Shown here in pieces: positions 35,450 through 42,206 of a stretch of DNA of 64,000 bases. Positions within the stretch are counted from its first letter, which is position 1. Each line of letters opens with the position of its first letter. The translations under genes and the position numbers were made by a program. Source of the DNA: Anaerococcus vaginimassiliensis (GTDB taxonomy: Bacteria > Bacillota > Clostridia > Tissierellales > Peptoniphilaceae); NCBI RefSeq assembly GCF_900626155.1, contig NZ_LR130844.1, forward strand, positions 124,001 through 188,000, read 5' to 3'. A model generated the notes under the pieces. It was not told the origin of the DNA. It saw only the letters and a program-made list of their open reading frames with translations, and searched no databases.

Positions 35450-36391
35450 CTAATCCCTCAATTCTTTTCCAGTTATCTCAAGAAATACATCGTTAAGGCT
35501 TGGTCTCGAAGAACTTAGATGATCGTAATCTACACTATAAGCATCAAAAATATCAATAAGCTTATTTATATTATTATTTGATTTAGAAAAGTTAAGCTCA
35601 ACAAGTCTACCGGATACAGAAACGTCAATTAATGAATCAATTGATTTTATTTTTTGGATAGCCTCATCTGAAATATTATCTGATTCAAAAGATATCTTTT
35701 CCTCAAGATCAATCATATCTTTAAGACTATCACTATCACCCTTGGCGATAACTTTGCCCTTATCTAGAATAACAATATAATCACACAAACTTTCAACTTC
35801 ATCCATATAATGAGAGGTATAAATTATACTTGCTCCGTCTTTATTTAACTTTTTGATGCCTTCCAAAATATTATTTCTCGATTGGGGATCGACCGCGACA
35901 GTCGGTTCATCAAAAATAATTAATTCTGGTTTATGGGCAATGCCACAAGCTATATTAAGTCTCCTCAAAAGACCACCAGAAAGTTTTCTAGGTTTAAACT
36001 TAAGAAAATCTCCTAGTCCAACTAAATCTACTGTTTCTTGTATGTATGCTTTTCTTTTGTCCTTATCTCTTATATAAAGTCCACAAAAGTAATCAATATT
36101 CTCATAGACACTCAATTCATAATAGACTCCTACATCTTGGAAAACAACTCCTATCTTGCTTTTTATGTCATAGGAGGCAGGACTCATTTCCTCACCAAAG
36201 ATCTTTATCGATCCACTATCTTTACTGAGTAAAGATAAAATACAAGCAATAGTAGTAGACTTGCCAGAACCATTTGGACCCAATAAACCTAATATTTCGC
36301 CCTTATACAAATCTAAATCCAAATTATCAACAGCTACAAGATCCTCATACTTTTTAGTCAATCCTTTAACCTCTATTATTTTATCCGCCAT
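35450..36391 (-). CDS. ABC-2 type exporter ATP-binding protein
   Basis: A 313-residue ATPase of the DrrA/CcmA group: Walker A GPNGSGKST, Q-loop VVFQDVGV, signature KLSGGLLRRLN, Walker B LIIFDEPTVAVDP and the His switch in IIYTSHYMDE. A C-terminal extension of about 80 residues is usual for this group. It is the first gene of the three-gene exporter operon next to the prophage boundary. The substrate could be a drug, lipid or peptide; not decidable here. Confidence 0.92.
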   Translation of the reverse strand: MADKIIEVKGLTKKYEDLVAVDNLDLDLYKGEILGLLGPNGSGKSTTIACILSLLSKDSGSIKIFGEEMSPASYDIKSKIGVVFQDVGVYYELSVYENIDYFCGLYIRDKDKRKAYIQETVDLVGLGDFLKFKPRKLSGGLLRRLNIACGIAHKPELIIFDEPTVAVDPQSRNNILEGIKKLNKDGASIIYTSHYMDEVESLCDYIVILDKGKVIAKGDSDSLKDMIDLEEKISFESDNISDEAIQKIKSIDSLIDVSVSGRLVELNFSKSNNNINKLIDIFDAYSVDYDHLSSSRPSLNDVFLEITGKELRD

Positions 36392-36476
36392 AACATTCTC
36401 CTTTTAAATATTATAACATATCATATAAATTGATAAAGTAATGATTAGGTAAAGAAAATGTAAAGTAAGCATAAAA

Positions 36477-36500
36477 AAGACGCTGATTTCTCAGCGTCTT
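36477..36500 (-). terminator. Strong terminator at the host/prophage boundary
   Basis: A perfect 10-bp stem (AAGACGCTGA) with a 4-nt loop and TTTTTTA on the minus strand. It lies between the exporter operon promoter region and the prophage end, so it ends minus-strand transcription coming from the prophage side or from a split host gene. Confidence 0.85.
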
Positions 36501-36504
36501 GCAC

Positions 36505-36640
36505 TTATTGGTGCGGGATAAAAGCGATACTTAAACGCTGAAATTACAAAGGTGTAGATAATGACTAGCTCACACTAGGTGGCACTAGCTGAAAATGTTT
36601 GTAGGTTACCCACATGTTGCCCACACAATAATAAGGGAGG
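36505..36640. other. Probable prophage end / attachment-site region
   Basis: About 135 bp without a gene between the boundary terminator and hicB. It contains a near-repeat (TGTGGGCAACA next to TGTGGGTAACC) and two copies of the heptamer ACTAGCT. Host-type genes stop on its left and phage genes begin on its right, so one att site should be here. The core sequence cannot be defined because the other prophage end is outside the window. Confidence 0.4.
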
Positions 36641-36727
36641 CTTAAGGTCTCCTTTTTAAATTCTCTTGATCCTTGTATTCTTTTATAAAACAAAAAAGGA
36701 GGACCTATGACCCTTTCGTATAAGTAG

Positions 36728-37132
36728 TTACTCATTGATCAAGTTTAATTCTTTTTTTAGACCTTCTTGGAGAATGTAAGAAAAATTTATATCTTTTTCT
36801 CTAGCCATTATGTCTAACCATTGAGGAATAGTCAATGTTTTCTTTACAGACTTATTATTTATTGCCTTTCTTACTGTTGGCATCCAAACACTAACTAATA
36901 CTGTTTTTTGATTATCTCCGACTTCTATATCTTTTAAATTAGTAGGCACTGGTATTTCTTCATTATCTTCTTCTAATTCCACCATCCACAATCCTAATAC
37001 ATCTTCAGCCATGTATAAAGCTTCTTCATCTGTATCAGCACATGAAAAACATCCTGGTAAGTCTGGAAATTCTATGCTAATACCGTCTTCATCGTAAGAA
37101 AAAAGTGCAGGATATACGTACTTATCTTTCAT
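36728..37132 (-). CDS. hicB: HicB-family antitoxin
   Basis: A 134-residue antitoxin of a type II system. The N-terminal partial RNase H fold reads YPALFSYDEDGISIEFPDLPGCFSCADTDEEAL, the hallmark of HicB, and the C-terminal part (PQWLDIMAREKDINFSYILQEGLKKEL) looks like a ribbon-helix-helix or helix-turn-helix DNA-binding tail. It lies 32 bases after hicA in the same unit. Confidence 0.92.
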   Translation of the reverse strand: MKDKYVYPALFSYDEDGISIEFPDLPGCFSCADTDEEALYMAEDVLGLWMVELEEDNEEIPVPTNLKDIEVGDNQKTVLVSVWMPTVRKAINNKSVKKTLTIPQWLDIMAREKDINFSYILQEGLKKELNLINE

Positions 37133-37164
37133 AAAATCACCCCTTTAATTTAAGAACTTAGGGG

Positions 37165-37368
37165 TTATAATTTAACCCCTGTTTGTCTCTCAATACTTTT
37201 TAAAGTCCTGATTGGATAAGAATCTCTAGGACAGGGTACAGTAACTTTTCCTAATCCAGGTTTATCTGGATTAATCAAGTACTTATGACTCCCCCTCTGG
37301 ACTCCTGTTTCAATCCAACCGTTCTTTTTAAGTATCTTGAGTAGTTCTTTTGAGTTATAACTCTTCAT
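37165..37368 (-). CDS. hicA: HicA-family mRNA interferase toxin
   Basis: A 67-residue toxin with a double-stranded-RNA-binding-like fold. KELLKILKKNGWIETGVQRGSHKYL carries the catalytic His28, and the C-terminus RTLKSIERQTGV is typical. AAGGAGG precedes the ATG by eight bases. At the prophage end, hicAB may stabilise the prophage. Confidence 0.93.
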   Translation of the reverse strand: MKSYNSKELLKILKKNGWIETGVQRGSHKYLINPDKPGLGKVTVPCPRDSYPIRTLKSIERQTGVKL

Positions 37369-37392
37369 AAGAAGCGTCCTCCTTACATTAAT

Positions 37393-37420
37393 AATATACG
37401 TGTTATTATACGTGTGTCAA
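37393..37420 (-). promoter_or_regulatory. hicAB promoter with tandem repeats
   Basis: Minus-strand TTGACA (37415-37420) and TATATT (37393-37398) are 16 bp apart. ACACGTATAATA is followed directly by ACACGTATATTA, a tandem 12-bp near-repeat overlapping the -10 box. It is a plausible HicB operator for autorepression. Confidence 0.65.
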
Positions 37421-37588
37421 GATTGTACAGAAGAAAAATAAATAATATATAACATATTCCCTGTACCCCTTGCAATCACTGGCATAGACCCTAATTCATG
37501 ATATAAGCGATTTTATATCTTTAGGCATACTATAGGTATACTGATATCAACTATAATTTTATTACTTTTAATTTTAGGCACAAAAAAA

Positions 37589-37613
37589 GAGACAGTTTAT
37601 AAAAAACCATCTC
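37589..37613 (-). terminator. Terminator 3 of the lysis-module tail
   Basis: Short stem GAGA-TGG / CTG-TCTC with a large AT-rich loop and TTTTTTT on the minus strand. Confidence 0.5.
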
Positions 37614-37711
37614 CAATTTCACCTTTGATAGACACTTCTATCTTTCCCCTACTCACGAAAGGACTTTTTCGCTTTCCGACTAGCCTTATATACTATACCA
37701 CAAACAAAAAA

Positions 37712-37729
37712 TCCCACCATAAGGCGGGA
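37712..37729 (-). terminator. Terminator 2 of the lysis-module tail
   Basis: Stem TCCCGCC / GGTGGGA (one mismatch) followed by TTTTTTG on the minus strand. Confidence 0.6.
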
Positions 37730-37785
37730 AATTTCGCAGTCAGCCTAAAGCACGACCAGGTATCTATACTATACCATTCAAAAAA

Positions 37786-37809
37786 GCCCCGCCAACATAA
37801 TGACGGGGC
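37786..37809 (-). terminator. Terminator 1 of the lysis-module tail
   Basis: GC-rich stem GCCCCGTCA / TGGCGGGGC followed by TTTTTTG on the minus strand, about 40 bases after the holin stop codon. This is the strongest of the three and should end the late transcript. Confidence 0.85.
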
Positions 37810-37848
37810 AGCATGATATTACGTAGAACTTTATTCTACTAGATTTTA

Positions 37849-38229
37849 CTACTTTTTATTTTTATTTTCCCAAACTTTGGCTTCGATCGCTTCATTTAAA
37901 AATTTATTGGAATTTTCAAATTCGTTTTCTAGGATTTTTTTTGTTTCGCTATCCAGCATTTCGATAACTTTGACCTTGGTAGCATTGAAAGCTTCTTCTG
38001 CTTCTTTCTTTCCAAAACCTCCCTTGTCTTTTAGTTCTTGTACAAAAGTTTGATTTGTAATATTTACTGCCAAACTTACAATTTCCAAAGCTTTTTCTAT
38101 CGCTCTTTTTGCTCTTTCATCTTTGATTTTGTACTTGTTTTCATTGATATACTCTGTAAGATATTTAAGTCCTATAAAAAGGGCAGCTGTTAAAATTGTC
38201 AATATTATGTTTGTAACTATATTGTTCAT
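37849..38229 (-). CDS. Phage holin, LLH family
   Basis: A 126-residue protein with one N-terminal transmembrane helix (TNIILTILTAALFIGLKYLTEYI) and a long charged helical tail, the pattern of the LLH (phage_holin_6) family. Holins form membrane lesions that release the endolysin. It is the last gene of the late operon, directly after the endolysin gene and before a strong terminator. Confidence 0.8.
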   Translation of the reverse strand: MNNIVTNIILTILTAALFIGLKYLTEYINENKYKIKDERAKRAIEKALEIVSLAVNITNQTFVQELKDKGGFGKKEAEEAFNATKVKVIEMLDSETKKILENEFENSNKFLNEAIEAKVWENKNKK

Positions 38230-38257
38230 TTCTTCCTCCTAAAATTTAGCACTAAAA

Positions 38258-38281
38258 AAGCGACTACTTTCGTAATCGCTT
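38258..38281 (-). terminator. Terminator between endolysin and holin genes
   Basis: Stem AAGCGA / TCGCTT extended by TTAC/GTAG around a GAAA tetraloop, followed by TTTTTTAG on the minus strand. Confidence 0.75.
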
Positions 38282-38297
38282 TAAGATTTATTTTAAA

Positions 38298-39047
38298 TTA
38301 AAATATCATCCAAGGTGTAGTATCGCCACTAAGTCTTCTATAAGCTACATATCGTCTTTTTCCGGATGCATCACCAATATAAGATATCCAACGATATCCG
38401 TCTCCTTCATATACAGAGTCGTAGTAGATATTTTCCCACGCTCCGTATTGTGCTACTATTGGTGCATCCGTACTTGGATACGCCCTCACATTACATACGG
38501 TAGTAGTTAGGCCATGCCAATCTTCATCTTTAACCTTATGCCATTTAGTAGATGAAGTGTTTTTCTTTTTTGGCTTTGGTGTATCATTCGCCCCTATTGG
38601 TCTGAAAAATCGCACTGGATAGTCAGAATTATCTAGATACCACCAATATCCCTCAGATTCGTCATTTGTGGTGACAGTCCAGTTTGAGCCAGCGTTACAG
38701 TGAATTATCTCGCCTTTTCTTAAAAAGATACCAGTGTGTCCATATGCTCCACCGCTTGCACCTTCTACACCTTTTACAAAGATGTCGCCTTGTCTTACTT
38801 CTGAGTAAGAAATCTCTTTTAGGTACTTGCCTTGTCGTGCAAGTCTAAAAAGGTCTTCCGTAGAACCATTCCACATTGATTCAGGGATAAACTCACCTTT
38901 TTTAAGGGACTTAAAGGCAAAAGATGAGCAATCGTCAGTATCACTGTAATAGTCGGCTTCTGCCCCTATTCTGCCGCCACCCATCACATACTTAGGCTGA
39001 TGCCATCTGCTTTTGGCATAATCTACCATTTTCTTTACACTTCCCAT
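38298..39047 (-). CDS. Phage endolysin (cysteine amidase/peptidase with SH3 domain)
   Basis: A 249-residue peptidoglycan hydrolase. The N-terminal catalytic domain resembles the phage amidase_5/NlpC-P60 group: Cys40 in DTDDCSSFAF, His104 in YGHTGIFL. After a lysine-rich linker (about 155-168) a C-terminal bacterial SH3 domain (KVKDEDWHGLTTTVCNVRAYPSTDAPIV...) should bind the cell wall. No signal peptide, so release depends on a holin. It lies in the lysis module. Confidence 0.9.
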   Translation of the reverse strand: MGSVKKMVDYAKSRWHQPKYVMGGGRIGAEADYYSDTDDCSSFAFKSLKKGEFIPESMWNGSTEDLFRLARQGKYLKEISYSEVRQGDIFVKGVEGASGGAYGHTGIFLRKGEIIHCNAGSNWTVTTNDESEGYWWYLDNSDYPVRFFRPIGANDTPKPKKKNTSSTKWHKVKDEDWHGLTTTVCNVRAYPSTDAPIVAQYGAWENIYYDSVYEGDGYRWISYIGDASGKRRYVAYRRLSGDTTPWMIF

Positions 39048-39130
39048 ACTAACCTCCTTGTGTAAATGCTTATGATAATTTTTTCTCTAAATTTCAACGT
39101 TCTTTCTTTACTTTGTGCATATCCGTGTGC

Positions 39131-39151
39131 ACATAAAAGGGACTAGTTTTT
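39131..39151 (-). terminator. Hairpin at the end of the membrane coiled-coil gene
   Basis: Stem GGACTAGT / ACTAGTCC with a 5-nt loop, followed by CTTTTATG on the minus strand, overlapping the stop region of the upstream gene. Confidence 0.55.
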
Positions 39152-39152
39152 A

Positions 39153-39521
39153 CTAGTCCTCATTTTCCTTCTCATTATCAATTATAATATTATCAACTTT
39201 AGTATTTAAAACAGTAACATCCTCTTGTATTTTCTTGACCCCTTGCTTAATTTCAGCAAGGGAAGCTCCAGAAGAAGTAGAGTGTACCTCTAGTTTCTCT
39301 GACAATCCGCCTAGTTTGCTATTAGTTCCATTAGTACTTACCGCAAACTTTTCATTTAGATCAATTAGCTTTTGGTTACTTTCTTTCTGTAACTGTCTAT
39401 CTTCTCTCCTCTCTTCTCTTTTAGTATTAGTATCATCTATATATGTCTTCAAGAAGATTGCTGCTATTATTACTAGTGGACCATTTTTAACTATAACTGC
39501 TGCCAACCAATCAAGTGTCAT
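39153..39521 (-). CDS. Small phage membrane protein with coiled coil (holin-associated candidate)
   Basis: A 122-residue protein: one N-terminal transmembrane helix (AAVIVKNGPLVIIAAIFLKTYI), a basic-acidic stretch and a coiled-coil C-terminus (LAEIKQGVKKIQEDVTVLNTKVDNI). The layout resembles XhlA/BhlA-type lysis accessory proteins, and it sits beside the endolysin gene. Assignment is by position and topology only. Confidence 0.55.
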   Translation of the reverse strand: MTLDWLAAVIVKNGPLVIIAAIFLKTYIDDTNTKREERREDRQLQKESNQKLIDLNEKFAVSTNGTNSKLGGLSEKLEVHSTSSGASLAEIKQGVKKIQEDVTVLNTKVDNIIIDNEKENED

Positions 39522-39552
39522 TTTATCACCTACCTTTTGTGAGTAATTAATT

Positions 39553-40188
39553 TTATCCTATCTTCTTCCACCCGTCTGCAAACTCGGTAGGACTAAAAAC
39601 ATTCGCATCTATGATTGACTCATATATAGCCCCCTCAAAGCTTACCTTGTCCCCTTTTTGGTAGGCATCATGGGCACCTGTAGGCTTTTTAAACTCTGCC
39701 ACTACTTCGCTTGTATTTCCTTCTTCATCTTGGATTTTAACCTTTAGAAATTCCTTATAAAGTGCTGGTGTTTCAGATGGTATCCATGTAGTTTGGCTTG
39801 TGTGAGCTTGGATAACTTCGTATATTTTTCCTTGGTAGGTGAATTTATCCCCTTCTTGGTAAGCCTTATCTGTCTTGTACTCATCATATCTTGATAAGAT
39901 TTCTTCCTTTTGATCGTCTGATAAGTCTTTAGCTAAAGTGATAGTTTTAAGTATAGATTTTATAGTCCTGTCTTGCTCTTCTTGTATCTGTACTAGGTCA
40001 TCAAGAGCTTTACTTGGATTAAATTCCCTTGCTAGCTTAGATATAGCTCTTTGCTCTAGGATATCATCAGAAAGGTCTGATAAGTCCCCCTTAAAGCTTA
40101 CGACAAAGTCCCTGTAAGGCTCTTGTAGTGTGAGTCTTACCTTGGTCTCGTCCGTTCCTGTGTAATATGCTTTTTGAATTCTGTACAT
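39553..40188 (-). CDS. Phage protein with two carbohydrate-binding (CBM5/12-like) modules
   Basis: A 211-residue protein. Residues 1-100 are a phage-specific domain seen near tail genes. Then come two copies of a chitin-binding-like module: AYQEGDKFTYQGKIYEVIQAHTSQ (about 114-137) and AYQKGDKVSFEGAIYESIIDANVF (about 175-198), each with the YQ-GD-V/F-GxIYE signature of CBM5/12. It probably helps the tail tip bind cell-surface glycans. It lies between the baseplate and lysis genes. Confidence 0.75.
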   Translation of the reverse strand: MYRIQKAYYTGTDETKVRLTLQEPYRDFVVSFKGDLSDLSDDILEQRAISKLAREFNPSKALDDLVQIQEEQDRTIKSILKTITLAKDLSDDQKEEILSRYDEYKTDKAYQEGDKFTYQGKIYEVIQAHTSQTTWIPSETPALYKEFLKVKIQDEEGNTSEVVAEFKKPTGAHDAYQKGDKVSFEGAIYESIIDANVFSPTEFADGWKKIG

Positions 40189-40212
40189 AAATTCCTCCTA
40201 AATTTGTATTTA

Positions 40213-40235
40213 AAAAGAGAGTCAAACTCTCTTAA
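40213..40235 (-). terminator. Hairpin after the 160-residue tail gene
   Basis: Stem AAGAGAGT / ACTCTCTT with a short loop and TTTTTAAA on the minus strand, overlapping the stop codon. Confidence 0.55.
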
Positions 40236-40714
40236 ATCGCTTGTATTTCCTTGTATTCTCCCTCTGGTGGATATAAGTTTTGTAAATTAACTTCTAAAGA
40301 CTTTTTATTAGGCACGTAAACATCAGAAGGATAATCCTTATACACTCCTAGTCCATAAATGTATCCATTGGCACTCTCATTAGATAAAATATAAGTCGCC
40401 CCTTTTATCTTATCCCCTTTAATTTCTATATAGTGGAAGTCACCAATAGTTTTAGCAGTCTTATAAGTATCACCTTTGTATATCTTTAAAGTTTTATCGA
40501 TTTTACCATATACCCCTACGTAGTATGTGGCGTTTGGATCTATACTTTCGGATAGTGTTTCATTTGCTCCATCTACAGTCATATTGGATATGAAAGAGTT
40601 TAAGTTATCAAAGTAAATTTTTCCATCTTTAAAACTTATTATAGCTTTTCCTTTCTCATAACTAGGCACTGTTAGTTTATTATTATTTAGGAGCAAATTC
40701 TCATTTATTCTCAT
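40232..40714 (-). CDS. Phage protein of unknown function in the tail-fibre region
   Basis: A 160-residue protein with no family I recognise. It is rich in predicted strands (GKAIISFKDGKIYFDNL, NATYYVGVYGKIDKTLKIYKGD), which suits a receptor-binding or fibre component. It overlaps the preceding baseplate gene by four bases (ATGA). Confidence 0.55.
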   Translation of the reverse strand: MRINENLLLNNNKLTVPSYEKGKAIISFKDGKIYFDNLNSFISNMTVDGANETLSESIDPNATYYVGVYGKIDKTLKIYKGDTYKTAKTIGDFHYIEIKGDKIKGATYILSNESANGYIYGLGVYKDYPSDVYVPNKKSLEVNLQNLYPPEGEYKEIQAI

Positions 40715-42021
40715 AGTCCCTCCTCTCTTATGATTGATACCTTATCCTCTGGCATAGATACGGTAGTAAAAATCATTTCACCTTTTACTTTTTTACCAAA
40801 ATTAATTTGATAGTCACTTATATTTGGGGTTACATGGATTGCATATCTTAAAGATTCATCAGTCATGCTATAAAAAAGGATAACCCCTTTATTACTTGAT
40901 TTGATCCTAAGATTGTACACATCAGTATCAACTTGAACTTTTAAAAAGTCATTTTCTACAAGTTTTCCAATTTCTTTAGGTTTTATCTTTACTTCTCCAC
41001 CTTCTACCACAGTATCTAAGGTGTAAATCATATTATCTTGATATCTCACATTACTATCAAATATAAGGTCTTTTACTTCTTGTACTTGATTTTTCACATC
41101 TTCTTTACCTGCTTTTAAGTCAAGGGTTTTATCTAGATTGTCAAGTTTTGTTTTATAATCGTTAGTAAAGTTGTTATCTGATAGCTCCTTACCTACTTCT
41201 TTGTCTACTTTGTCATCTACAACACCGTTTGTAGATGTTATTAGACCTTCTATACGGTGAATTTCATTTGTTAAACCACTAACATCATTCATTGCGTGAG
41301 TATGTTGTTTATCAGCTTTGTCACCTAGTGACACACTTAAATTACCAATTTGTTCTCCTAATTCAGAAGCTAATGCCGTATAAATATTATCCACATCTTT
41401 TTGCTTAGCATACTCTTTAAGCTGATTGCTTACATCTACACTTGCTAAATCAGCTTTTTTATTGATTTCTTGTATAGATGATTGTTTCTTAGCTTCAATC
41501 TCAGCTACTGCGGATTCCTTGTTTGTACCGATAAGCTTTATATACTCTTGTCCGTCTTTTTCTATAGCTTGGATAGTGCTTTCGCTTTTCTCATCTATCT
41601 TTTCAAGCTGACCTTCAAGCCTTTTCTCGGACTCCTTTTCAACACCATCTCTAATTTCTTCAAAAGTTTGTTTCGCTCTTTCTGCTCTTTCAGTATTTGG
41701 TAGGTCTCTGAACCCTTTAACTACCCTTATGATAAAGTCCCTATCAGATGGAAAGACATAGCCTGCTACACTTATGTCAAGGATATAGTCATCTTCACTT
41801 AAGTTTCCAGGCAAAGAAAAAGAGACTATAGAGCCTTGCACTCGACTTGTAATCTCCCAGTATTTACCTTTTAAAGTGTATAAGGCAACTTGTGCTGTTT
41901 GACCGTCAAGGTCTACTTCTCTACCTATAGCATCTTGAAGGATAAAAGACATAGTAGAAGACCTATCAGCTTGCTTGATGACTGTTCCGCCTGCTATCTG
42001 CCTTAGGTTTGTAGTGTCCAT
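40711..42021 (-). CDS. Phage baseplate upper protein, BppU-like
   Basis: A 436-residue protein. The N-terminal domain (about 1-110: TVIKQADRSSTMSFILQDAIGREVDLDGQTAQVALYTLKG) matches the BppU N-terminal domain that anchors receptor-binding proteins to lactococcal-type baseplates. Residues 125-310 are coiled coil, and the end is strand-rich. It adjoins a 58-residue gene without a gap, downstream of the tail-tip protein. Confidence 0.75.
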   Translation of the reverse strand: MDTTNLRQIAGGTVIKQADRSSTMSFILQDAIGREVDLDGQTAQVALYTLKGKYWEITSRVQGSIVSFSLPGNLSEDDYILDISVAGYVFPSDRDFIIRVVKGFRDLPNTERAERAKQTFEEIRDGVEKESEKRLEGQLEKIDEKSESTIQAIEKDGQEYIKLIGTNKESAVAEIEAKKQSSIQEINKKADLASVDVSNQLKEYAKQKDVDNIYTALASELGEQIGNLSVSLGDKADKQHTHAMNDVSGLTNEIHRIEGLITSTNGVVDDKVDKEVGKELSDNNFTNDYKTKLDNLDKTLDLKAGKEDVKNQVQEVKDLIFDSNVRYQDNMIYTLDTVVEGGEVKIKPKEIGKLVENDFLKVQVDTDVYNLRIKSSNKGVILFYSMTDESLRYAIHVTPNISDYQINFGKKVKGEMIFTTVSMPEDKVSIIREEGL

Positions 42022-42198
42022 CTACTCCTCCACTTCTTCGTCTTTATCTACTTCTTTCTTAATTTCTTTAAAGTCTTCTAGCTCTTTTTTAAGTTGTTGA
42101 TTTTCTTCTTTTAAATCAATGTTCATAGCTGTAAGTAACGCTACATCGTGGTTACTTTTAGCCAGCATATCTGAGTAAATTGTAATTATATCTGCCAT
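42022..42198 (-). CDS. Small phage coiled-coil protein (58 aa)
   Basis: A short gene with a clear AGGAGG five bases before its ATG. The product, 58 residues, starts MADIITIYSDMLAKSNHDVALL and continues as an acidic coiled coil (KEENQQLKKELEDFKEIKKE). Such small XkdX-like or accessory proteins often follow tail-tip genes. It fits exactly between the tail-tip and BppU-like genes. Confidence 0.75.
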   Translation of the reverse strand: MADIITIYSDMLAKSNHDVALLTAMNIDLKEENQQLKKELEDFKEIKKEVDKDEEVEE

Positions 42199-42206
42199 AT
42201 ATCCTC

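Larger units (their letters stand above)
37421..37848. other. Terminator-rich non-coding region downstream of the lysis genes
   Basis: About 430 bp with no convincing gene. On the minus strand it contains three successive hairpins followed by T-runs (37786-37809, 37712-37729 and 37589-37613) and two copies of TGGTATAGTATA 76 bp apart. Each 12-mer follows a terminator-like hairpin and T-run, so the segment looks like a duplicated unit. A 23-codon frame (ATG at about 37720, beginning MVGFFVCGIVYK) lies in the second unit but lacks a ribosome-binding site. Confidence 0.6.

Noticed and set aside
36505-36560. Possible tmRNA or tRNA 3' end on the minus strand (CCGCACCA before a terminator)
   Set aside because: No T-loop of the GTTCGAAT type and no complementary 5' acceptor strand nearby. 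Kept only as a hint for the attachment site.
37625-37816. A 63-codon plus-strand frame in the terminator-rich region
   Set aside because: It runs antisense through three minus-strand terminator hairpins, lacks a ribosome-binding site and looks like a shadow of the structured region.
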